64,000 nucleotides of DNA from a bacterium (GTDB lineage Bacteria > Electryoneota > RPQS01): the NCBI GenBank assembly GCA_016721565.1, contig JADKHW010000020.1, positions 1 through 64,000 on the forward strand. The letters are read 5' to 3'. The position numbers and the translations under genes are program-made. The first letter of the stretch is position 1. Every line of letters begins with the position of its first letter. The notes under the pieces were generated by a model. It did not search any database and was not told the origin of the DNA. It saw only the letters and a list, made by a program, of their open reading frames with translations. Positions 56,675-64,000 of the stretch are shown here, piece after piece.

Positions 56675-58369
56675 TTGACTTCGCTTAGTGAGAAATTAGC
56701 ACATGCACGGAGATTAGGGGAGGGAGCGCAAGCTCTCTCCCCTCTTCCGTTTCAGAATGTCGGTCAGGTGCTGGCAAAGCAGCTTGCGGATCGACCGGAA
56801 CAACCCTTCTTGATCTTTTACACGGACTCGGGCGAACGAAGTCAGTGGAGCTACCGCGAGTTCTCTGAACTGGTGTGGAAAACAGTACGCATTCTTGAGA
56901 CTTACGGAATCAAGCGCGGCGACAGAATTGCCACGGTTTCACATAATCATGCGGAGACGGTGGTTCAGTATTTCGCAGCGTGGACGCTTGGCGCGGTGGT
57001 TGTGCCGATTAACTTAGGCGAAACCGACGAGCGTGTTGAGTATATCTTGAGCAATTCGGAAACGAAGCTTGCGTTTGTGCGCGCACCTTATGTTGAGCGA
57101 ATTGCGGCTCTGCAAGCGAAGCTACTTGAGTTCAGGACGATTGTGCAAACGGGTGGCGAACTCAGCTCAAAGTATCTGCATTACTCGGTGGAGCTAAATA
57201 ACCACTCGGGCGACGCGCGGCTCGTAGAAGACGTTGGTCTTGAAGACGAAGTGCTGATTGTTTATACGTCGGGCACAACTGGCAACCCAAAAGGCGTTGT
57301 GCTCGTGCAGCAGAATTTGCTGACAGATGCTCAAGGGATTTCGGAATGGCACGGCCTGACGGCTGGACAGCGGATGATGTGCGTACTGCCGCTCCATCAT
57401 GTGAACGGCACGGTCGTGACTTTGATGACGCCTATGTATTATGGCGGCACTGTAGTGCTAAATCAAAAGTTCTCGACGCATCACTTTTTCGAGCGAATTG
57501 AACAGGAGAATGTACAGATTGCCAGTGTGGTGCCGACCCTCTTGCAGTTCTTACTACACGAAAAAAGTCTCGAAGGTAAGCAACTTTCTTTGCCGAATTT
57601 CCGTCACATCATATGCGGGGCGGGCCCGCTGACGGTCGAGCTTGCAAGCGCCTTTGAGGACAGATTCGGACTCAGAATTGTGCACGGCTACGGACTATCT
57701 GAGACTACTTGCTACTCCTGCTTCCTCCCTGTCGAGTTAACGGATACCGAGCACAAGCGCTGGATGCGCGAATACGGATTCCCCTCCATCGGTGTACCCA
57801 TTCCGCAGAATGAGATGGAGATTCAGGATGATCACGGGCAATCGTTGCCACCTGACACAAAGGGCGAGATTGTGATTCGCGGCGTCAACGTGATGAAGTA
57901 TTATTTCGCAGCCCCCGAAATTAACGAGAAAACCTTTGAGTTCGGCTGGTTTCGTTCCGGAGACGAAGGATTTTTCAAAACGGATGAGAAAGGCCGCAAG
58001 TTCTTCTTCATTACCGGAAGATTGAAGGAACTCATCATTCGCGGCGGCGTGAACATTTCGCCCTTTGAAATAGATGAAGTACTTGCGCGGATTCCCGGCA
58101 TTGACAAAGCTATGGCCATCGGATTTGAAAACGATTGGTATGGCGAAGAGGTAGGTGCCTACGTGTGCTTGAAGCCGGGCGCAAATGTGAGCGAGCATGA
58201 GATAATCGAATTTTGCGCACGCGAACTCGCGGTTTCAAAATGCCCGAAAGTTGTGGCATTCGGCCACGAGTTCCCCGTCACATCCACAGGAAAATATCAG
58301 CGCAACAAATGTAAGCATTTGTTCAGCGCGTTTAAGTCGGAACAGTATCCCAAGAAAGCGACAAAATAG
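56675..58369 (+). CDS. Acyl-CoA synthetase / AMP-dependent ligase
   Basis: The TTG at 56675 has GGAGGA five bases upstream and is preferred to the TTG at 56663, which overlaps that site. The 564 residues carry the adenylate-forming signatures: VYTSGTTGNPKGVVL (P-loop), HGYGLSETTCYSCFLP, FRSGDEGFFKTDEKGRKFFF and the C-terminal lysine in TSTGKYQRNKCKHLF. The enzyme activates a carboxylic acid with ATP and CoA. The nearest types are long- or medium-chain fatty-acyl-CoA ligases; the acid is not predictable here. The S9 peptidase gene starts 14 bases after its stop, though no shared pathway is evident. Confidence 0.9.
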   Translation: MTSLSEKLAHARRLGEGAQALSPLPFQNVGQVLAKQLADRPEQPFLIFYTDSGERSQWSYREFSELVWKTVRILETYGIKRGDRIATVSHNHAETVVQYFAAWTLGAVVVPINLGETDERVEYILSNSETKLAFVRAPYVERIAALQAKLLEFRTIVQTGGELSSKYLHYSVELNNHSGDARLVEDVGLEDEVLIVYTSGTTGNPKGVVLVQQNLLTDAQGISEWHGLTAGQRMMCVLPLHHVNGTVVTLMTPMYYGGTVVLNQKFSTHHFFERIEQENVQIASVVPTLLQFLLHEKSLEGKQLSLPNFRHIICGAGPLTVELASAFEDRFGLRIVHGYGLSETTCYSCFLPVELTDTEHKRWMREYGFPSIGVPIPQNEMEIQDDHGQSLPPDTKGEIVIRGVNVMKYYFAAPEINEKTFEFGWFRSGDEGFFKTDEKGRKFFFITGRLKELIIRGGVNISPFEIDEVLARIPGIDKAMAIGFENDWYGEEVGAYVCLKPGANVSEHEIIEFCARELAVSKCPKVVAFGHEFPVTSTGKYQRNKCKHLFSAFKSEQYPKKATK

Positions 58370-58383
58370 AAGGACCCTCGAAC

Positions 58384-60342
58384 ATGATTAAGCAGCTTGC
58401 AGCTTTGCTTCTGCTCGGATGTGCGCTCGCGAATGCGAATCCTCCGGCCACAATGCTCTCGGAAGGACAGTATATACCAGATATCGGCACGTTCTTGCAG
58501 ATTGGCAATTGGAGTCCGTCGGGTAACAGTTGGGACGGCAAAGATGTGTACGTCACATCGTCCGCGTCGGGTGCGACACAAATATACCGCATTACGGACA
58601 GCGGCTGGCCGTATCAGTTGACAACGTTTGAAGACGGCATTGACGGATTCACACTTGCGAAACATGGGCACGTCGCGATTGTCACAGCTTCCGTTGGCGG
58701 TGATGAAAATTCGCAGATGTACTTAATGGACACGAAGTCGGGCAGAATTCTTAAGCTAACCGATAAGCCGGAAGTGCAATTCGGTTCAGTTGTGTGGGCG
58801 CCGGACGATTCAAAGATTTATTATACGTCCAACGAAGAGAACGGCACGGACTTCTTTGTCTATGAAATGAACATCACTTCAGGTGCTACGAAGAAGATCT
58901 TTGACGGCGTGAAAGGTTCCAATAATATCGCCGACTTGTCCCAAGACGGCAAGCACATGATTATCAGCACGTACACGTCGAACGTCAACAACGATCTGCA
59001 CCACCTTGACTTGACTACGGGCAAGTGGACGACGATCACTAAGGATAAGGGTGACGTTGTTTACGGATCAGTAACGCTGATGCCCGACAATCAGACGATT
59101 TACATTGATTGCAACGACAACCCCGAAGGCATGGCGCGGATGGCAACAATGAAGCTCGGTTCGCCAAAGGTCACCTACGTCACTGACGGTTGGCTTGACA
59201 CCAAGTGGGAATGCGAAGGCGTGGGTTTCTCGCGTGACTTCAAATACATGGCCGCCTCAACCAACGAAGACGGATGGGGTCGCGCGAAAGTCCGTGAAGT
59301 AGCAACCGGCGCTCCCGTGAAATTGCCGAAGCTCGACGGCCAGATGGGCGTTGCAGGATTCACGCAGGACGGCGAATTGATTATTTCGTTCTCAAGTCCG
59401 ACAATGGCGCCGGAAGTTTATCGTTGGAACCCAAAGACTGAAAAGCTTACGCAGTTGACGCAATCCATTTATGCGGGTATCGATCGCTCCTTATTCCGCG
59501 ATCCGGTGCTGGTGCGATTCCCGAGCTTTGATGGGTTGGAGATTTCAGGCTACTTGTATTTGCCTGCTTCATACAACGAAGGCCAGCCCGTGCCGTTTAT
59601 CGTTGAAGCGCACGGTGGACCGGAAGGGCAATTCCGCCCGGCATTCATTCGCAATATTCAGTACATGATGCTGAACGGCTACGGTGTGTTCTGCTTGAAT
59701 CCGCGCGGGTCATCGGGCTATGGCCGTGACTTCCTGGCAATGGACAACTACAAGAAGCGCAAAGATTCGTTGAAAGATTACAAAGCCGCGACAGATTGGC
59801 TGATTACACAAGGCTACACGAAGCAAGGAATGATTGGCATTCGCGGCGGTAGCTACGGTGGCTACGTTGTACTCGGCATGATCACGGAATATCCCGATCT
59901 GTACAATGCCGCGATTGACATTGTCGGCATCGCGAATTTCAAGACGTTCCTTGAGAAGACTGCGGACTATCGCCGCGCATTGCGTGAAGCGGAATATGGG
60001 CCGCTCTCGGATCCAGCGTTCTTAACGGAAGTCTCACCGATCAACAAGGCCGACAAGATTAAGACTCCACTATTGGTAGTTCACGGTGAAAATGATCCTC
60101 GCGTGCCGGTCGGTGAAGCGCGTCAGATTATTGCCGAACTCACAAAGATGGGAACTCCTGTTGATTCGCTAATCTTCCCCGATGAAGGTCACGGCGCAAG
60201 CAAGCGTCCCAACATCATCGCAGAATACCGCAAGCACGTTGAGTTCTTCGATAAATATCTTAAGGGCGTGACAAAACCCGAAAAGATGAAAGAGTACACC
60301 AGCGTAAACGCTGGACCCAATGCGCTGACGCGATTGCCTTGA
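58384..60342 (+). CDS. Exported S9-family prolyl oligopeptidase-like peptidase
   Basis: A signal peptide (MIKQLAALLLLGCALANA) precedes a seven-bladed beta-propeller with repeated W.P(D/S)..KIYY-type strands. An alpha/beta-hydrolase domain follows. The nucleophile is in GIRGGSYGGYVVLGM, the Asp in VVHGENDPRVPVGEA and the His in FPDEGHGASKRPN. The 652 residues are normal for S9C-type acylaminoacyl or dipeptidyl peptidases. The signal puts it in the periplasm, where it could trim peptides released by the secreted proteases. It ends just before a bidirectional terminator. Confidence 0.92.
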   Translation: MIKQLAALLLLGCALANANPPATMLSEGQYIPDIGTFLQIGNWSPSGNSWDGKDVYVTSSASGATQIYRITDSGWPYQLTTFEDGIDGFTLAKHGHVAIVTASVGGDENSQMYLMDTKSGRILKLTDKPEVQFGSVVWAPDDSKIYYTSNEENGTDFFVYEMNITSGATKKIFDGVKGSNNIADLSQDGKHMIISTYTSNVNNDLHHLDLTTGKWTTITKDKGDVVYGSVTLMPDNQTIYIDCNDNPEGMARMATMKLGSPKVTYVTDGWLDTKWECEGVGFSRDFKYMAASTNEDGWGRAKVREVATGAPVKLPKLDGQMGVAGFTQDGELIISFSSPTMAPEVYRWNPKTEKLTQLTQSIYAGIDRSLFRDPVLVRFPSFDGLEISGYLYLPASYNEGQPVPFIVEAHGGPEGQFRPAFIRNIQYMMLNGYGVFCLNPRGSSGYGRDFLAMDNYKKRKDSLKDYKAATDWLITQGYTKQGMIGIRGGSYGGYVVLGMITEYPDLYNAAIDIVGIANFKTFLEKTADYRRALREAEYGPLSDPAFLTEVSPINKADKIKTPLLVVHGENDPRVPVGEARQIIAELTKMGTPVDSLIFPDEGHGASKRPNIIAEYRKHVEFFDKYLKGVTKPEKMKEYTSVNAGPNALTRLP

Positions 60343-60347
60343 ATTAA

Positions 60348-60372
60348 AAGCCCGACTCAAATGAGTCGGGCT
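60348..60372. terminator. Bidirectional terminator
   Basis: AAGCCCGACTC AAAT GAGTCGGGCTT lies between convergent genes, with an A run before it and T-rich sequence after. Confidence 0.85.
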
Positions 60373-60380
60373 TCGTGTTT

Positions 60381-61502
60381 TTACTTCGGCATAGTTTCGT
60401 GCCACCAGCGCAGAATATCGGGGAACCTGCGTCGCCACGAGGATTCATTGTGTTCGCCCTCGGGGTCAATGACGACACGTGCGTCAACACCGTTGGACTT
60501 CAAGATGCGTCCGCATTCGCGAACGGCGTCAATCATTTGATTTGAAAGTCCGCGCTCGCCACCGAATTCGCGCACACCATAATCAATCCAAATTCGCGTG
60601 TCACCGTGACAAGCTTGTGCGGTTTTCATGATGCGACCGCCCGCCACATTCATACTCGGGCTTAAGCAAGCCGCGAACGAGAATTTGTCCGTGCGAGTCA
60701 TCCCCGCATACAGTGATATCAAACCGCCAAGTGACGATCCAGTAACACCAGTGTAATCGCGTTCCGGTTTCGTGCGGTATTGATTGTCAATTTGCGGCTT
60801 TACCGTTTGCAGGATGAATCGAACGTATCGCTCACCGAATCCTCGCGAGCGGCGAAAGTCATCCTCCCACGGCGAATACTCGTGTAAACGCGCAAGTCCC
60901 ATGTTTGGAATTCCGACGATGATGTGTCGCAAGCTCTCTTTCTCAGCAAACTCGGTGGAAATTTCATCGACGCCCCACTCTTGATCGTAAGCCGAAACTT
61001 CATCGAAGAGATTTTGCCCGTCGTGCATATACATCACGGGATAGCGTTCGTGCGTGCGCGTATCGTATTCGGGCGGCAGCCACACAAGAATGTCGCGCAT
61101 ATTACCAAGCTGCGGCGAGAAGATATCCTTCATAATCCGCAAATCACCCACAACGGTGTGGCGCGGTCTCCAATGCAGCGTGCCTGGATGTAAATCACAC
61201 CAGCCGCCGATCTCTAATTTCAGATCGCCGTTGTGCGAATCACTTGCCCACACACGATTTCCGAGCGGTTCGCCGTTTGTAGTACACTCAACAGTGTCCC
61301 ACGAACCGCGCGTGATTTTGAATTCGGCATGCTCAAGGTCAGGCGGAATTACGAATCGGTGCGTATCATCTGCCTGCGGAATTGCGCGCGATAGCGGATG
61401 TGAGGGACTCCAGCCATTGAAATCGGCGGCAAGAAAAATTGTCGCGCCCGCCGGAGTGTCGGCGGGCACGATTAGAGTCAAGACACGAGATGAATCCGAC
61501 AT
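60381..61502 (-). CDS. Esterase D-type hydrolase with N-terminal E-set (CBM48-like) domain
   Basis: A 373-residue protein. Residues 1-105 look like an E-set glycogen-binding-type domain (TIFLAADFNGWSPSHPLSR and later FKITRGSWDTVE). The rest is an alpha/beta hydrolase of the enterochelin-esterase/esterase D type: YPVMYMHDGQNLFDE, nucleophile GVTGSSLGGLISLY and the likely catalytic His in DPEGEHNESSWRRRFPD. No signal peptide. It starts five bases after the ATP-grasp gene stop and is the last gene of the four-gene operon. The substrate may be an ester or ester-linked product made by the ATP-grasp neighbour, which is inferred. Glycan binding by the E-set domain is not shown. Confidence 0.85.
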   Translation of the reverse strand: MSDSSRVLTLIVPADTPAGATIFLAADFNGWSPSHPLSRAIPQADDTHRFVIPPDLEHAEFKITRGSWDTVECTTNGEPLGNRVWASDSHNGDLKLEIGGWCDLHPGTLHWRPRHTVVGDLRIMKDIFSPQLGNMRDILVWLPPEYDTRTHERYPVMYMHDGQNLFDEVSAYDQEWGVDEISTEFAEKESLRHIIVGIPNMGLARLHEYSPWEDDFRRSRGFGERYVRFILQTVKPQIDNQYRTKPERDYTGVTGSSLGGLISLYAGMTRTDKFSFAACLSPSMNVAGGRIMKTAQACHGDTRIWIDYGVREFGGERGLSNQMIDAVRECGRILKSNGVDARVVIDPEGEHNESSWRRRFPDILRWWHETMPK

Positions 61503-61506
61503 AAAG

Positions 61507-62781
61507 TTAGTGATGCGAGAGCCTGTCCTGTTCGGTTTTCACCCAATAGCTGATAAGACCGCGATAGTGTGCGATGAACTGATCATGCTCATGCGCCGGG
61601 AATGAGCGGCGACAACGCTCGATTAGTATCTCATCCCATTCGGGCGATGAGAAATAGTCGAGCGTCAGTTGATCGAGATCTGCAAGATGTGAAGCGCAGA
61701 AGACTTCAAAACGCTCAGTTTCAAAGTAGCGCTGCGCGAGGTCGTGATAGAGATCAAGCTTTTCGGCGAACGGAATGTCGCGATCAGCAATCGCAAAATA
61801 ATCTCGGGTCTGCAAATCAAGGCGCGTCTTGCGTTCAGTAACTGCACAGTAAAGCGACCAGCGCACAAGCGCCTTGATGGCCCACGGGAAATAGTAGTGC
61901 AGCGAAATCAACGAAGTGTCTGGAACCGCATTGGCAAAATCAATCGGATAGATATCACTGCCGCGCAGCAGCGATTCGCAAGAGTTATACTCCCATCCAA
62001 AAAAGGCATTGATGATGCGCGTGAGCTTCGTCAAGTAGTCGCCTTGATATGGATTCAAGAAGCCATGCTCAATGCGATAGCGATTGTGCAGCGGCTGATC
62101 AGGATCGTAGCGCATCGGCAGAATCTGCGGGCCACACCCTAAACAGCGGCAGAAGATTTCGTAATCTTTGATGCCTTTCTGAATGTGCATGGTCTGCAAA
62201 CCCGATTCGTCATAAGCTTTATGCAGATCCGCGCGATTCTTGATATGCGTAACGCCGCGCCAGCCACCGCCGTCATACGGCTTCATAAAGACCGGATAAC
62301 CACCAACCTTCTCGACTACTTCATCCAGTTCAAAAAGCTGATGATAGTTCTCTGCTGTAACGCGTGCGCGGTCGTCATTGATGTCCCACTGCTTCTGCGG
62401 AATCAGCCACGTTTCGGGTATGTCGAAACCCAAACGAATCATCACGCAGTATGCGGAGTGCTTCTCCATCGACTGAAAGGTGAACGGATTGTTCACGGTG
62501 TGCGAATCGTTCATTAACGCGGACTTCTTCAGCCATTCGCGCACCGTCATGTGCCAATAACCCAAGCGATCGATAATGACATGCTGGCGCACGGGTTGAC
62601 GCAGGTCAAACGGCTCGATTGTGAGGCGCTCTATTTCAAAGTCAAAGCGGCGGCCCTGATAATTCAAATGCGAACCGAGCTTTTCAATCAAGGTCTCATA
62701 GGCAAGCGGCCAAGCGTATTCATTGCCGAGCAAGAGGCCGATGCGGCGCAGCGTATGCGGAAGTTCGTCGTGGTGTTGCAT
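61507..62781 (-). CDS. ATP-grasp ligase-like protein of unknown substrate
   Basis: A 424-residue protein. The nucleotide-binding part has YPVFMKPYDGGGWRGVTHI, where the Lys and the Gly loop match ATP-grasp enzymes, and RYDPDQPLHNRYRIEHG further on. The end of the fold carries YPIDFANAVPDTS. The N-terminal 100 residues are a pre-grasp domain and the C-terminal 120 are helical. ATP-grasp enzymes make C-N or C-S bonds through acyl phosphates, as in peptide or amide ligation. The reaction here is unknown. It lies between two alpha/beta hydrolases, 13 bases after one and five before the other, in an operon headed by a transporter. This is the best candidate for an undescribed small-molecule pathway in the window. 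Confidence 0.8.
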   Translation of the reverse strand: MQHHDELPHTLRRIGLLLGNEYAWPLAYETLIEKLGSHLNYQGRRFDFEIERLTIEPFDLRQPVRQHVIIDRLGYWHMTVREWLKKSALMNDSHTVNNPFTFQSMEKHSAYCVMIRLGFDIPETWLIPQKQWDINDDRARVTAENYHQLFELDEVVEKVGGYPVFMKPYDGGGWRGVTHIKNRADLHKAYDESGLQTMHIQKGIKDYEIFCRCLGCGPQILPMRYDPDQPLHNRYRIEHGFLNPYQGDYLTKLTRIINAFFGWEYNSCESLLRGSDIYPIDFANAVPDTSLISLHYYFPWAIKALVRWSLYCAVTERKTRLDLQTRDYFAIADRDIPFAEKLDLYHDLAQRYFETERFEVFCASHLADLDQLTLDYFSSPEWDEILIERCRRSFPAHEHDQFIAHYRGLISYWVKTEQDRLSHH

Positions 62782-62793
62782 TGCTGTCGTGGT

Positions 62794-63531
62794 TTAAGAA
62801 AGTTGAGGAACGTAAACGGAAATCATACGACGCCAAGAAGGCCAATCATGCGGCGTGTCATCGCCCCACATATCGAGGTGATGGCCGATGCCTTTGGTAT
62901 TCAAAATCTCGGAAATGCGCTTGGTTTGGTCAATGCAATTACCTTCCCATGCGCCTTGTCCGACGACGAGCGCGATCTTGATGCGCCGAATGGCTTCGAG
63001 CGTGTCATGATCAGTCATGTTCGGCAAGTAATCCATCGGATTATTGAAATAGAAGCTCTCGTCATAGTAGCCTTCAAGTCTGTCACGAATGTCGTAGTTG
63101 CCGGAAAGACACAGCACATGACTGAAATTCCACGGATATTTTAACGCGAAGTTCAGCGTGTGGTAAGCGCCAAAACTCGAACCCGTCGCGGCGATCCGAA
63201 CATTTTGCGAGCCGCAATGGTGGTGAATAAACGGAAAGACCTCATGCGTGATATACTGCTCATAGTATTCGTGCGCACGAACACGGAGATTAGGAGCCAT
63301 GCCTTTGTTAAACCAACTCTCTGAATCAATACCGTCCACACAAAACACTTTGACACCTCCGGCATCAATGTGCCCTCGAATCGTCTCAATCATGTGATTG
63401 CATTCATAGTCGAAAAAACGGCCCTGTGCGGAAGGAAAGACCAACAAGGGCCGACCATAGTGGCCGAAGACCAAAAGCTCCATTTCGCGGCCCAGAGCGG
63501 GGCTATACCATTTGTGATGTTCGCGTTGCAT
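62794..63531 (-). CDS. Esterase-family alpha/beta hydrolase
   Basis: A 245-residue cytoplasmic hydrolase. RPLLVFPSAQGRFFDYE is near the N-terminus, the nucleophile elbow is AATGSSFGAYHTLNFALKY, and the likely catalytic His is in MWGDDTPHDWPSWRR. It is similar to the single-domain esterases that resemble mycolyltransferase or esterase D. It starts 25 bases after the transporter gene and ends 13 before the ATP-grasp gene, so it is part of the same transcript. The role is probably hydrolysis or transfer of an acyl group on the same product; the substrate cannot be read from sequence. Confidence 0.85.
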   Translation of the reverse strand: MQREHHKWYSPALGREMELLVFGHYGRPLLVFPSAQGRFFDYECNHMIETIRGHIDAGGVKVFCVDGIDSESWFNKGMAPNLRVRAHEYYEQYITHEVFPFIHHHCGSQNVRIAATGSSFGAYHTLNFALKYPWNFSHVLCLSGNYDIRDRLEGYYDESFYFNNPMDYLPNMTDHDTLEAIRRIKIALVVGQGAWEGNCIDQTKRISEILNTKGIGHHLDMWGDDTPHDWPSWRRMISVYVPQLS

Positions 63532-63555
63532 AGTAATAAATTGAAAGTTGAAATA

Positions 63556-64000
63556 TCAAAGAGGGGATAAAGCTCTATTGCGTTGAAGTGAAATCAAGAG
63601 GAAGCCGACTGCGGCAACTGCGGCGAAAGCGGCTCCTAGGAAGAACGGCGCATCTGAAGAAACGTTGTCCCACAGCCATCCGGCCATTAAGCTTGCCAGA
63701 AGTGCGAGCAATCCTGTTATCATATTGAAAATGCCAAGCGCAGTAGCTTTCACGTCCGCTGAAACCACGTTGGCAATCAGCGCGCGGATAACGCCTTCTG
63801 TCATAGCGGCATAGAATCCGTAAACGATGAACAATGCAATGACGGCAAGTCGAGACTCAACCGAAGCCATGCCCCAATAGACAACAGCGTAAATCAGCAA
63901 ACCTGCGCTGAGCAGATACTCCATACGAATCTTATCAGAGAGCTTGCCGATGGGGTACGACGCCAACGTGTAACAAGCATTGTAGGCAAGGTAGGCCAGC
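63556..64000 (-). CDS. Major facilitator superfamily transporter, C-terminal part (runs off right edge)
   Basis: The visible 148 residues contain YPIGKLSDKIRMEY, which matches the MFS A-motif-like loop. Four or five membrane helices follow and the protein ends LLISLQRNRALSPL. The frame stays open to base 64000, and the N-terminal part is outside the window. FIVYGFYAAMTEGVIRALIANV and ADVKATALGIFNMITGLLAL are typical of MFS exporters and sugar-phosphate-type carriers. It heads the operon with the ATP-grasp ligase and the two esterases, suggesting export or import of that pathway's product. Confidence 0.85.
   Translation of the reverse strand, partial: LAYLAYNACYTLASYPIGKLSDKIRMEYLLSAGLLIYAVVYWGMASVESRLAVIALFIVYGFYAAMTEGVIRALIANVVSADVKATALGIFNMITGLLALLASLMAGWLWDNVSSDAPFFLGAAFAAVAAVGFLLISLQRNRALSPL

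Noticed and set aside
1..64000. tRNA, rRNA, CRISPR, prophage or insertion sequence
   Set aside because: None seen by eye: no cloverleaf-like T-arm outside genes, no spaced direct repeats, no transposase or phage motifs. A computed scan could still find a small RNA gene.

Overview
The window looks like a chromosomal piece of a Gram-negative bacterium of the FCB (Bacteroidetes/candidate-phylum) group. Two secreted proteins (29358-30698 and 36412-41313) end in the NYPNPFN-type C-terminal sorting domain of type IX secretion. There is a CarboxypepD-plug-barrel outer-membrane receptor, a fused CcoN-CcoO oxidase subunit, and many large secreted beta-rich proteins and proteases. I saw no rRNA, tRNA, CRISPR array, insertion sequence or phage gene. 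Both edges cut through genes.

Layout. 1-4222 (minus): a surface-glycan operon of methyltransferase, polyprenyl-phosphate glycosyltransferase, NAD-sugar epimerase and GT-C-like membrane protein, all broken by many single-base indels. 4299-6376 (plus): a PerR-like regulator and a haem catalase. 6451-8849 (minus): an outer-membrane receptor. 8976-10216 (plus): a Wzx-like flippase. 10555-18830 (plus): a complete cbb3 oxidase locus, ccoI-S-NO-Q-P-G-H plus a SafE-like membrane protein, with an FNR-like site upstream. 18905-21365 (minus): a sulfur operon with a split YeeE/YedE transporter and a persulfide-dioxygenase/double-rhodanese fusion. 21517-30698: secreted proteins (DUF2961-like, subtilase, exported agmatine-deiminase-like, sorting-domain protein) around an intergenic repeat block. 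31010-36222 (minus): an eight-PAS hybrid histidine kinase with an overlapping CheY-like regulator. 36412-41313 (minus): a giant sorting-domain protein. 41658-52783 (plus): a tight operon of beta-helix protein, mercaptopyruvate sulfurtransferase, M14 carboxypeptidase, subtilase and M3 oligopeptidase. 52856-54583 (minus): an epimerase/cytidylyltransferase pair. 54652-60342 (plus): RNA methyltransferase, small outer-membrane barrel, acyl-CoA synthetase and S9 peptidase. 60381-64000 (minus): an operon of MFS transporter, esterase, ATP-grasp ligase and E-set/esterase.

The genes suggest a microaerobic respirer that degrades protein or peptides. Secreted S8 and M14 proteases and the M3 and S9 peptidases would feed amino-acid catabolism. 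The cbb3 oxidase would support growth at low oxygen, PerR and catalase would handle peroxide, and persulfide dioxygenase plus rhodaneses would deal with sulfide or persulfide. The last point is inference.

Sequence quality: about ten genes are split between frames, mostly where a short homopolymer looks one base short. The density is highest in the first 6.7 kb. Conserved motifs continue across every break, so I read these as consensus indels and annotate whole genes across them. The most interesting targets are the ATP-grasp/two-esterase/MFS operon, a near-consensus promoter at 29207-29235 with no gene downstream, and two shared domains of the secreted proteins: a C-terminal domain that replaces the sorting signal, and a repeated YxWxDI domain.
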